Source: Loripinus fragilis (Eukaryota; Mollusca; Bivalvia; Lucinida; Lucinidae). Taken from it: DNA of 64,000 nt. Made by a program: the position numbers and the translations under genes. The notes under the pieces were generated by a model. The model made no database searches and was not told the DNA's origin. It saw nothing but the letters and a program-made list of their open reading frames with translations. Positions 45,911 to 55,900 of this stretch are shown piece after piece. The stretch spans positions 29,990,690-30,054,689 of the forward strand of contig OZ026530.1 in NCBI GenBank assembly GCA_964019695.1. Reading direction: 5' to 3'. Each line of letters starts with the position of its first letter. The stretch's first letter is position 1.

Positions 45911-47335
45911 TATATTTTGGGTGCTCAAAAGAAAAGTCTCTTGAGACGGTTTTCGAGCACCCACAACATATGTGGCCATATGTTTTGGTTTAAAACAATT
46001 AATGTGTATCTTACCGATTTTTTGGCGTTTTAAAGATAAAAGCTTTACAGTGGTACCATCTCTTATAATGAAAGAATATAGTTACAGCGAACCCGCGATT
46101 CGACGTGTAGAAATGCCGTGTAGCCCTGAACACACCAAACCACTGGAAACTCGACTGTTTTCCGAGCCACACCTATTTTTTGCTTTTATGCACAAATCAT
46201 TTGCAACCATACCCCCTTTTATGCACAGGTCATTTGCAAAATTGCTACCATGGTTTTATATTTTGGGTGCTCAAAAGAACCGTCTCATTGAGATGGTACT
46301 ACATATGTTTTAGTTGAAAACATTTAAAGCGTATATACCGATTTCTTTTTTGCGTTTTCAAAGATATAAGCTTTACAATGGCACCACTCGATTTCTGGAA
46401 TTCGTGTAAACGTTTACAAAATCGTAAAAGCCCTATTTACAACCATGGTTTTATATCTTGGGTGCTCAAAAGAACCGTCTCATTGATACGGCACTTTTGA
46501 GAACTAACAATATATATATTGGTTGAAAACATTTAAAATGTATATACTGATTTCTTTTTGCGCTTCAAAGATATAAGCTTTACATTGGTAACATTCGATT
46601 TCTGGAATTATTGTAAAAATTTGTAAACATGGAAGTCCTTTTGCAACCATGGGTTTATATTTATGGTGCACAAAAGAATTGTCTCATTGAGACGGTACAT
46701 TTTAGTACCTACAACATATGTTATAGTTGAAAACGTTTAAAGTGTATATACCGATTTTTTGTGTTTCAAAGATATAAGCTTTACCGTGGTATTATTCGAT
46801 TTCTGGAATCCGTGTAAACGTTTACAAAAATTGTAAACATGGTAGCCATATTTGCAACCATGGTTTTATATTTTGGGTGCCCAAAAGAACCGTCTCATTG
46901 ATACGGCACTTTTGAGTCTGATACTTTTTTGTATTTCAAAGATATAAGCTTAATTTACAGTGGTATCATTTATTATGACGAAAGAAGTCTGTTGTTGTCT
47001 GGTAGTTACAGCGGATGGATATACCGATTTCATTTTTGCGTTTCAAATATAAAAGCTTTACATAGGTATCATTTCTTATGAAGAAAGAAGTCTGTTGTTG
47101 CATGGTTGCTACAACGAACCCGTGATTCGACGTGTAGAAATGCTGTGTAGGTGCGTGTAAACGGAATCATTTCGATTTTTGGAATTCGTCTAAACCTTAA
47201 TAAAATTTTGTAAACGTGTAAGCTCTATTTGCAACCATGGTTTTATATTTTTGGTGCTCAAAAGAACCGTCTCATTGCGACAGTACTTTTGATTACCAAC
47301 ACCATGTGTTTGGTTGAAAACATAAATTTAAAGTG
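45911..47335 (+). repeat. Satellite-like array, ~200-bp units with a conserved hairpin
   Basis: About seven units. Each has a hairpin based on gaaccgtctcattgagacgg (starts near 45919, 46265, 46460, 46664, 46875 and 47253), then acaacatatgttttggttga, gtatataccgatttcttttt, gatataagctttac, tcgatttctggaatt and gcaaccatggttttatattt. Unit spacing varies (195, 204 and 211 bp, with longer gaps where a hairpin was lost). Frames across it are not coding. Isolated copies of the hairpin at 9317 and 28648 suggest it also travels on dispersed elements. Confidence 0.75.
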
Positions 47336-47447
47336 TATGTACCCATTTCTTTTTATTGTAATAATCACTGCCCTCATCAATAGTCGTGAAAGATAACACA
47401 ATTACCAAAAGAAATTGCCATGAAATTAATGCACAACTTTTTGGACA

Positions 47448-47530
47448 ATTAGGTATGGTCAAACAGTGCAAACCCACATCAGACTGTCCCTAGAGAAGCA
47501 GTCTAATCAGGGTCTTCACTGTTTGCAGTT
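47448..47530. mobile_element. Hairpin core of the acccagatcagactg family
   Basis: cagtgcaaacccacatcaga, then ctagagaagcagtctaatca and gggtcttcactgtttgc. Only the central hairpin is recognisable. Confidence 0.55.
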
Positions 47531-47707
47531 CTGTCAATATCGTTATTTGGTATTATTCTATAAAAACCCTTTTGGTTCAATTTTTGGCATATTTACAGCA
47601 AAGTTTAGGGAGTCATAAAATTTTGGAATATTACAGTAGACATTTTTCAAAACTTTGGATTTAATGCCACATTCATTAATGCTTTAACCATATACACCAC
47701 TCTTAAC

Positions 47708-47785
47708 TGATGGGCTGCTTAACTCAATCTGTAGAGTGTTACTATCAACCAAGTGGCCATTGGTTCGATTCCTGGTCTTTCTTTA
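47708..47785 (+). repeat. tRNA-like (Pol III box) module
   Basis: A-box-like taactcaatctgtagagtgt and B-box-like tggttcgattcctgg, followed by ctttctttaaattt. Confidence 0.5.
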
Positions 47786-48479
47786 AATTTGCTGTATTCA
47801 TTTTATCGATTATACTTATCTATACAGACAGAATAGAAAACTTTGGCCTATTTTTCCTGCAGTCACAAAATTTTCGTATACTTTTTAGTTCATCTGAGCC
47901 GAAGGCTCATAGATGAGCTTATGGTGTGTACAGGCATCTGCGGGTCTCTCTTCAGCTGTGAAGCTCATTCTATATTTCACTTATAGTATCTAGCCAGCAC
48001 AAGCATGAGTAAGACATTAAAATATGACCCAAGGTCTGCATCCCCTCAATATCTGGTCATCTCAGGGGAATGAATAAGCATTGGAAAAGGACTAAAGTTG
48101 ATATGACAACTTACAGTTTTCATTGGCATACATATACGTTGGTTGTCGTACGGTACAGTCACTTCGATTAACACTATAGTAGTGCGTTATGCTACATGCG
48201 TTGTTTCGATCAAGATTCACCCTTGGGTCGTTACCGCCTTATTTTTGAGTTAGGTTGATAGAAATAGATGATATACTTTATAACAGAGTTACGGCCCTTG
48301 ATTCATATCAGATTTTCGTTAGTATTTATCCTACTCTTAGATATTGAAATGCTAACAATTGTTCTCAATTTTAATATTTATGAGGACATCTGCCATGCTC
48401 AGCCCAGCTCAGAACACTTTTCATCCTAACCCGCGCTTGCGCGGGCCCGTTTCTAGTTGATACAATATATAGAGCCTGT
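47786..48479. other. No gene; two GC-rich mini-hairpins
   Basis: gagccgaaggctc near 47896 and cccgcgcttgcgcggg at 48429-48444. No supported gene upstream of the LINE. Confidence 0.45.
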
Positions 48480-48921
48480 CTCACACAGAACACACGGCTT
48501 ATTAGGTTGGCAATCCGTGTAAACCGAACATACAACCGAACCAACCGTGGCCTTATCCGAGTTACACTCGGGCCATTCGAGTGTATCCGTTAAAGCCGTG
48601 TATGATTTTTAAAACTTTGAAAAAACAGACACGAGTGCCATGTCCTAGTATAATCGTATTATCGATCGTACAAGACGGTGAGAGACCGTGTGAGACCGTA
48701 CGAAACCGAGTGAGACCGTACGAAACCGTATATACAACCGCACATGAAGTCCACTCCACGAAGCCGAGTCAATTTTATATCAAAACATACACGAATGTGT
48801 GATAATTCGAGCATAACTCGAACAAAAGTCGATGGGACCGTATGTAAACTGTGTTAATGTCCAGTTAATCGAGTAAAAGTCGTGTTTAATCGTACTAGGC
48901 CGTAACAAACCGTACTAGACG
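48480..48921 (+). promoter_or_regulatory. Leader (5' UTR) of the LINE with 10-bp phased repeats
   Basis: The sequence is dense in cgta/ccgt words. Between about 48675 and 48735 units such as gtgagaccgt and acgaaaccgt follow one another at exactly 10 bp; further on, aatcgta/aatcgtt words recur every 11-12 bp into the start of the ORF1 frame. LINE promoters are usually internal to the 5' UTR, so this may be promoter or packaging sequence; that is inference. The left boundary is a guess: the repeats begin near 48490. Confidence 0.5.
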
Positions 48922-50979
48922 GTGACCGTACTTGGAATCGTACAACAATCGTATGAAAATCGTTCTGCAAATCGTGTTCAAACCGCGATAAACCTTGCTG
49001 AGAATATCCGTGCTTTGTTCGTACATACTCTTGCTACATTCGAATCTAAATCGTACCAACTCAGTGTTAATGTTTCATCAAGGCAATTGATACATGTAAC
49101 ATCTGCCAATGTTGATGAAATATATAGTGAGATAGAACAACCCATAGCTGAACAGCTTTCCTGTACAGATGACCTCATACAATTGAATAGAGACCTGCCG
49201 AAAGATATGTTCGTAAATAGACTGCTAAGTGATTATCACTCGGATGAAATGCAGCTTAAGAATATACGAAGTAAACTTTTCGATGAACTTAAGGCTCTTG
49301 AAGAATTTCCATTTGCTTCAGGAAATGAACTTAAACGGCGTAAGAAAACAAAGATCGGAGAAAGTGTTGCAATGAAATTGTGTTACGATATCCACACGTT
49401 AACATCAGTTTTAGACGGTGCTCCATTTGAAGAAGTCAAAGATATGATTAGCTCAGGGAAATATTCTACAGCGAACGACAGTGTTTGCTTCGACCATACC
49501 TCTCAAAGCCCCAATCCCGCTAATTCTACTTGCAACAACCCAGATCTTGCACTACTTCAAACGATTGTATCTAAGGTTCAAGCTGATATATTAACTCTAA
49601 GACAAGATAATAACGGGCTGAGAGAAGAAATAGGATTGATTAAAAAAGATATCAAAGTCATCAAAAGTGACATTGCACAGCACACAGAGTTAATGGCTAA
49701 ATCAACAGCTGATATTCGACAGTCGGTCGAGAGGGTTACGGATACAAGTCAAAATGGCGTCGCGTCAGTTAAAAGTGATATAAAGCAAATGCGAATAGAC
49801 CTTTCCTCTACAAATGATCACTTGAATACCCATTATGAACAACTGAAGGAAACTATCTCGCTCATCCAGAAAGTCGAAAAACGGGTTAACAAGGTAGACA
49901 GCAAAATACAGAAGCTTCATATTAATAATAATAAACTGTTGTCGGACGATACTTGCGCTAGTATAAATAAGGCCAGAAATAGCGGTCCCTCCTCTGCTGA
50001 ATCCGTTATAAACTTAGAAAGTGAAGATGAGAATATTGGGACTTTGAATACGTCCACGCACTGTACTAATGAAGCTGTTGATACGGATGTCGTGTCAAAT
50101 AGTGAAACTTACCTTCACCGGTCACCATCGACGGGTCGTTTACATCGAGTTCCCCGTAAGACTAACAAGAATACACACACGACTACCAGTGACACGTTGT
50201 TCTCGGCCGATAGAGATCTCATACATATTTTTACACCCGGAAATCAAGAATCCGTGCAGACTCAGAAATGTTCATCACCCACTAGTAGTAACAAGATAGA
50301 GGTCTTAACCACACAGAAAAGTACGGAGAATAGTAGAGAGAATACTGGAGATATACAATATACATGTCCTGTGACTAATCGCTACAATGTGCTTGGTAAC
50401 AAATCAGCTTCTTATAGCGACATATTGCAAAAGAACAATAGTACTACCCGTCAAACAGAGCAATCATCTATTAAACAGACGGACTCAACAATACCCGTAA
50501 TTATTTCTGGTCAGCAGACCAGGAACAATCGTACACGGATGGACCCTCCTGTACACAGGGTAGACACATTGATAAATGAAGACGACGACGACAACGACGA
50601 GGACGGCGATTTTGAAACATACATTCGACGAAGATCCCAGCGTTTTTATGTAGGTGGCTTCCAAGCTAATGTAACAGAGAAAATAATATCGAGATATGTT
50701 AAACGCAGAGGTATAACTGCTAGGTGGGTCAGCATTCGTAGATACCCTAGTCAGAACAGAGCAGTTATCAGACTGAACGTGGATGCGGATGTTGGATATC
50801 AATTACTTGATGAGGGCTTCTGGCCCAGAGGGGTAACATGTAGACATTGGTATTCGAACAATCAATACAGAAGAAATGTAACAAGCCATGATCACCGTCG
50901 TGGGCGATCATCGGGTGATGAATCTTATTACAATGATAATGATAGATACGGTAATAGATACTTTCATGGGGACTATTAA
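48919..50979 (+). CDS. LINE ORF1: coiled-coil and RRM-like RNA-binding protein
   Basis: The frame is open after a stop at 48916-48918 and ends with TAA at 50977-50979, about 686 codons. The first in-frame ATG is at 49207, giving about 590 residues; the codons before it read like protein, so a non-AUG start is possible. Numbering from 48922, residues about 205-330 are heptad-like and Lys/Glu/Asp-rich, with ILTLRQDNNGLREEIGLIKK (coiled coil). A polar, Ser/Thr-rich linker follows, then an acidic run (EDDDDNDEDGD), and residues about 573-645 form an RRM-like fold beginning RFYVGGFQANVTEKIISRYV and ending GVTCRHW. This arrangement fits ORF1 proteins of invertebrate LINEs, which bind their own RNA. 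The next ORF starts inside its 3' end. Confidence 0.85.
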   Translation, partial: TVTVLGIVQQSYENRSANRVQTAINLAENIRALFVHTLATFESKSYQLSVNVSSRQLIHVTSANVDEIYSEIEQPIAEQLSCTDDLIQLNRDLPKDMFVNRLLSDYHSDEMQLKNIRSKLFDELKALEEFPFASGNELKRRKKTKIGESVAMKLCYDIHTLTSVLDGAPFEEVKDMISSGKYSTANDSVCFDHTSQSPNPANSTCNNPDLALLQTIVSKVQADILTLRQDNNGLREEIGLIKKDIKVIKSDIAQHTELMAKSTADIRQSVERVTDTSQNGVASVKSDIKQMRIDLSSTNDHLNTHYEQLKETISLIQKVEKRVNKVDSKIQKLHINNNKLLSDDTCASINKARNSGPSSAESVINLESEDENIGTLNTSTHCTNEAVDTDVVSNSETYLHRSPSTGRLHRVPRKTNKNTHTTTSDTLFSADRDLIHIFTPGNQESVQTQKCSSPTSSNKIEVLTTQKSTENSRENTGDIQYTCPVTNRYNVLGNKSASYSDILQKNNSTTRQTEQSSIKQTDSTIPVIISGQQTRNNRTRMDPPVHRVDTLINEDDDDNDEDGDFETYIRRRSQRFYVGGFQANVTEKIISRYVKRRGITARWVSIRRYPSQNRAVIRLNVDADVGYQLLDEGFWPRGVTCRHWYSNNQYRRNVTSHDHRRGRSSGDESYYNDNDRYGNRYFHGDY

Positions 50980-52972
50980 CACGCTTCGTGCTCGAGAGTA
51001 TGTGTTGTTTAGAACACGCTGTTCGTTTGTTATAAAAGTAATTGTCGATATAATCACTTATACTATCAACCACAGGTTATGTTTTGTAACAGTGGAGTCT
51101 CTGGACGGACTGCGGCATCGCACAGTCAGACCAGGGTCTCCTCTGTATACAGTCAGACCAGCGTTTGCCTGGCGACGAGTCCTACTTTACTTAAATGGAT
51201 TCATTGTTGATAAGACGACATACGGCGCTCGAGCTGTCGTTGGACACGCGCATGACAAACGTTTATGCGCTTGTCCTATTGCTGCTTGGTGCTCTCTTAG
51301 AGTAGACCTTGTGACACAATATAAACGGATGTTCACAAGATCCTATTATTGCGTGCTAGTAGCGATGGCTTTGATGAGAATACTTAGCTATACAGACCTT
51401 CCTGGAACAGTTATTATTATATTGATTTGTCCCTCATTTACTTGGCAAATTCTACCACAGCCGGGGAGTCATACCAAAGGTGAAACGATTTTCGAACCAA
51501 CGTTGATGATAAACATTGCACCAACGTTGATTTGGCATTGTTACACCTTATTGACTTTACAAGTACTCTGTGACAGTGTAATGAAACACAACATTGTTTC
51601 AACGTTGATACAGTGTTTGTACACTCAATGCTCACTGATGCTTTACGATAATGTAATGCAGCGATATATTGTTTCAATGGTGAATCATATCTGCTACGCA
51701 TTCTGTTTACTGTTACTGTGTGATACGCTAAAGAAGCACAACATTGTTCCGATGTTGATTCGTTGTTGGTACACCTTCTGGTGTTCATTAGTATTACTAG
51801 TCTTATGTGACAGCGTAATGCACTTAAACATTGTTTCAACATTGATTAGATGCTACACACTCTGGTGTGTACGGAAACTGCACGGTAGTGTAATGGTGGA
51901 AAACATTGTTTCGACATTGGTACATTGTTGTTGCGACCTCTTGTATTTACTAGAATTTAGCAATCATGTCAGGAATCCAAACACCTTTTCTGCGCTGTTT
52001 CGGTGCTTGTGTTCACAAGTACAGTCTGATAGTGCCTTACTTCACAGCCTGCTAGTTGTAATTATGTCAGAGTATTGTGTCGAGGGTAAAATCTGGGTAC
52101 ATTTGGTATTTTTTGTTACCAGCTTTTCTATCGACATGTGTTCTGAGGTTGAGCAACATGGGGGCATTTTCCTGCGGGTACCCATTGAGAATTGCGATGA
52201 TTATACTTATTATATTTATGCCGAGACGGTCGGTCTGAGAAACACGCAGGTATGGAAGCTTAATTGCAGTCTACTCAAACAACTGAGTCCCGGACTAGAC
52301 AGCAAATATGCATGTGCTAATCTGAGCTTCTGTTGGTTGAGTCTTGGATATTGTCTCGACTTAAGCCTACAATTGCTGTACAAGATATTAAAGATCTTAC
52401 TCGGCGTATTATCATTGTCCGTAATATACATGTTAATATTTGCAGTCCAGCTACTCAATATGCACCCTATAGATCAGGCACACTATAGAAATGAGTTCTC
52501 TGTTGTTAATAGTAATAGTAATGGTCAATTGGTTTATTTATGCCCCGTTGTCATAAAAGTGGATACTAGACTGTCTCGTGCTCTACATTTTAGATCTTGG
52601 TTAGGCTGTATAGAAGCACAGACTATCCCAGGTCTCTGCTGCTTGAGCTCGAAGCTGAATGTCTTCTTTATGAATGTGTCTCACTTACCTGTTAAAACTA
52701 CTGTGGAAATACACACGACAACTGTGTTAACAGTTACAACTGTGGTCATTACCCTTTTTGTTAGGATTCGGGCTACACCGAACAATTGTATTATAGCTGT
52801 GTTAGAAATATCAGTTGCCTCGTTTTTACACATTATAAAGCTATTTAGTGGTAACTACGGACAGGATAAATCTCGAGCAGGATGCACAGAGGTGCAGGCT
52901 GTACGGGATTTACGCTGTCGATGTTACAGGGTTCATTTCCCTAACAGATTATTAAAATTATCTATTTCATGA
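50888..52972 (+). CDS. Third LINE ORF of unknown function (694 codons)
   Basis: An uninterrupted frame from ATG 50888 to TGA 52970-52972. It overlaps the ORF1 end by 92 nt in another frame, and its stop overlaps the ATG of the endonuclease-RT ORF (ATGA, 52969-52972). Nearly 2.1 kb without a stop in AT-rich DNA is very unlikely by chance. The product would be Cys-, Leu-, Ile-, Val- and His-rich, with hydrophobic stretches that could be membrane segments, for example ILLGVLSLSVIYMLIFAVQL near residues 503-522. Residues about 205-345 hold six related segments like NIVSTLIQCLYT, spaced 26, 25, 25, 29 and 25 residues. A second pair of similar segments is GCIEAQTIPGLCC and GCTEVQAVRDLRC near the C-terminus. 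I recognise no domain. It could be a real third protein, or a spacer kept open for another reason; a 134-codon antisense frame crosses the repeats. Confidence 0.55.
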   Translation: MITVVGDHRVMNLITMIMIDTVIDTFMGTINTLRAREYVLFRTRCSFVIKVIVDIITYTINHRLCFVTVESLDGLRHRTVRPGSPLYTVRPAFAWRRVLLYLNGFIVDKTTYGARAVVGHAHDKRLCACPIAAWCSLRVDLVTQYKRMFTRSYYCVLVAMALMRILSYTDLPGTVIIILICPSFTWQILPQPGSHTKGETIFEPTLMINIAPTLIWHCYTLLTLQVLCDSVMKHNIVSTLIQCLYTQCSLMLYDNVMQRYIVSMVNHICYAFCLLLLCDTLKKHNIVPMLIRCWYTFWCSLVLLVLCDSVMHLNIVSTLIRCYTLWCVRKLHGSVMVENIVSTLVHCCCDLLYLLEFSNHVRNPNTFSALFRCLCSQVQSDSALLHSLLVVIMSEYCVEGKIWVHLVFFVTSFSIDMCSEVEQHGGIFLRVPIENCDDYTYYIYAETVGLRNTQVWKLNCSLLKQLSPGLDSKYACANLSFCWLSLGYCLDLSLQLLYKILKILLGVLSLSVIYMLIFAVQLLNMHPIDQAHYRNEFSVVNSNSNGQLVYLCPVVIKVDTRLSRALHFRSWLGCIEAQTIPGLCCLSSKLNVFFMNVSHLPVKTTVEIHTTTVLTVTTVVITLFVRIRATPNNCIIAVLEISVASFLHIIKLFSGNYGQDKSRAGCTEVQAVRDLRCRCYRVHFPNRLLKLSIS

Positions 52973-55900
52973 GTACATGTTCATTAAGCATTGCAACTTG
53001 GAATGCCACTGGCATTATGTCCGGTGCATCATATGCTAGCGATCTGTTAAGGAAAAGGAATATCAAAGTGCTAGGGTTATCTGAGCACTGGTTGTACCGT
53101 CATAATTTGCACTTTCTGCAGACTATTAATTGTAGTTACAATTCATTCGGTGTGTGCGATAATGACTTACTTATGCCGAGCAATAGAAGAGTTGGAAAGG
53201 GTGGCGTGGCGATTCTGTGGCATAAGTCTCTGGATCATCACGTAACACCGCTAGATATCACTAGTGATCGCATTTGCGGTATACAGTATAGGCTTAATCA
53301 GCATTTACATTTTTATATTTTGCAAGTGTATGCCCCTTCCAGTAATCATCCTGTGCAAGTGTACCGGGACTTTATTGACCACTTGCATGCAATAATTAGT
53401 ATGTATTGTCATTATGGATTGGTGATTTTAATGGGCGATTTTAATGCCCATTTACAGGGGAAACGGTTCATAAAGTCTACTGATGACCGTGGAAAATGTT
53501 TACTTGATCTCATGAATTATTATAATCTCGTTAGTCTGAATACATTGCCACTGTGTTCTGGTGCTACCTCCAGTTTTGTGTCATATGACAACATATACGA
53601 GTCACTGATTGATCATATACTTTTGCCCTTAGAAAGGCTTGATACTGTCTCATCATGTGAAATATTAGACGACCATGTATTAAATACCTCTCGTCACAGG
53701 CCAATTGTATGTAGGATTAGTATCCCTATAGCGGATTTTGAATACACATCTTCGACATTTTCGTCCCATGTTAGATGGGACAAACTTGATGAACATGTGT
53801 TGCAGACATACAAATTAGAACTTAGTAATTTGCTTTCCTCTGCCTCCTGTCAAACTGATCTAGATCCTACTGTCCGACTTGAACAGACATATTCTCATAT
53901 TGTAAATGCAATAACGTCAGTCACTGACTCCGTGTTATCCAAAACAAAGTTTAGGCCCTATCTTAAGCCGTACTGGGATACCAGCTTAAAAGATTTACAT
54001 GCATCAATGAGGGAAAATCGACGCAAATGGATTAAGGATGGGCGCCCAAGGGGAAATATGCATCAATCTTATAGATTATATAAAACAGCAAAGTGCTTAT
54101 TTCGCGCACATCATCGTAGGTGTGCCGAAAAATTTCAAATTGAATTAAACATCGAAATAGATCAGGCTGCTGAACTGGATAGTGCCCTTTTCTGGAAGAA
54201 GGTTAACAGCAGAAGGAATAATTTTTGTACTAATGCAGGCTCTGAGATCAAATTTGGTGATAACGTATGTCGTGACCCTGAAAGCATTGTTTCTGGTTGG
54301 GGGGTATACTTCAGGGATTTATATTCAGACACGGAGCGCCCCCACTACGATCAGCGTTTTAAACAGGAGGTAGAGACGAAAGTTCAAAATATCAAGTCAG
54401 AAATTGCGTCTGATAGGAATGGTATCCCTACATACATATCAACAGATGATGTTAGGAAAGCAGTCAAAACATTAAAGAAAAAGAAGGCCTGTGGTCAGGA
54501 CTGTGTATATAATGAACATTTGATACATGGTGGTGATACTCTATACGAACACCTTGCCAAGTTTTACACGGATATGTTTAATTATGGTTTTATTCCTTTG
54601 TGTCTCAAGCAAGGCATTATTATAACTTTACATAAAGGTGGTAGAAAATCGAAAACGGACCCCAATAACTACAGAGCTATTACACTCTCATCAGCTATTT
54701 TGAAGCTATTTGAAAGGCTTTTACTGGTAAGGGTGGAGGCTAGTATCTCAAAGCCTCTTAATGGTCTCCAAGGAGGCTTCAGACCAAATATAGGCTGCAA
54801 CATGACATCCACAATGGTAAGGGAATGTATTTATTATGCAAAGGAAAACAATAGTAAACTTTTCGCTTGCTTCCTCGATATACAAAAAGCTTTTGACAAA
54901 ATGTGGCATAATGGATTATTTACAAAACTCTATGATATGGGGATAAGGTCAAAGTTACTTGGAATCATTATTGAATTGCATACTAATATGAAAAGTCGTG
55001 TATTGTTCAAGGGGCATAAATCTGATTGGTTTGATATTCTTCAAGGCTCACGTCAGGGGGGAGTATTATCACCCTTTATGTTTTTATGTTATAAAAATGA
55101 CTTGCTTGAACAATTGACTAAATGTTATGCTGGATTTAAACTACTTGGTATGAATGTATGCTGTCCCACTGTGGCTGATGATATGGTTGTCTTAGCATTA
55201 ACTGTTTGTGGTCTTGCTCTTCTCTTGTGTATATGTTATGCATACTCGTGCAAGTGGCGATACGAATACTCGGCTCCCAAATGTTCAGTAATTGTATATA
55301 ATGAAACAAAACGCCAGTTTTTAAATTCGAATAGGGTATGGTATATGGGTAATGATACTATAATGGAAAATGAGAACTATAAGCACTTGGGTGTAAACAC
55401 TAACAAATATTTAAGCCACACGATTAACATTAAAGATGCAACAGATAGATTAAAGGGCACATTTCTAAGTCTCGTACACAGCGGAGTTCTTCACCAAGAC
55501 AATTTGCATCCACTTACGTGCATTAAAATATATAATTCCGTTGTCTTGCCTAAGGCTCTATATGGGTGTGAAAACTGGTTTGATTTAACGGAAAGTGAAA
55601 TACTGTCATTAGAACGTGCCCATAGATTCTGTGTCAAACATATGCAGTCACTAAGCAAGCGTACTCGGACAGATGCCGCTTTAAGTCTGTTGGGTGTATT
55701 TCCAATAGAACTTGAAATAGATTCTAGGAAGTTAACACTTTTTGGTCAAATGTGTAGACTAAATTCCAATTCATGGGTTAAAAATGTATTTCTTAACAGA
55801 TTGACGTCATTTACTACACATTCTAATGGTAGACAAACTGGTTTTATAGCAGACATTTTTAGGTTATTAGGAAAATATCAACTTAGACATGTTTTAGAGG

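Noticed and set aside
45972..46313. 113-codon frame in the satellite array
   Set aside because: It crosses repeat units, and neighbouring units are broken in that frame.
51438..51842. 134-codon minus-strand frame antisense to the middle LINE ORF
   Set aside because: It exists because the repeats there are in triplet register on both strands. The plus frame is five times longer and is joined to the RT start.
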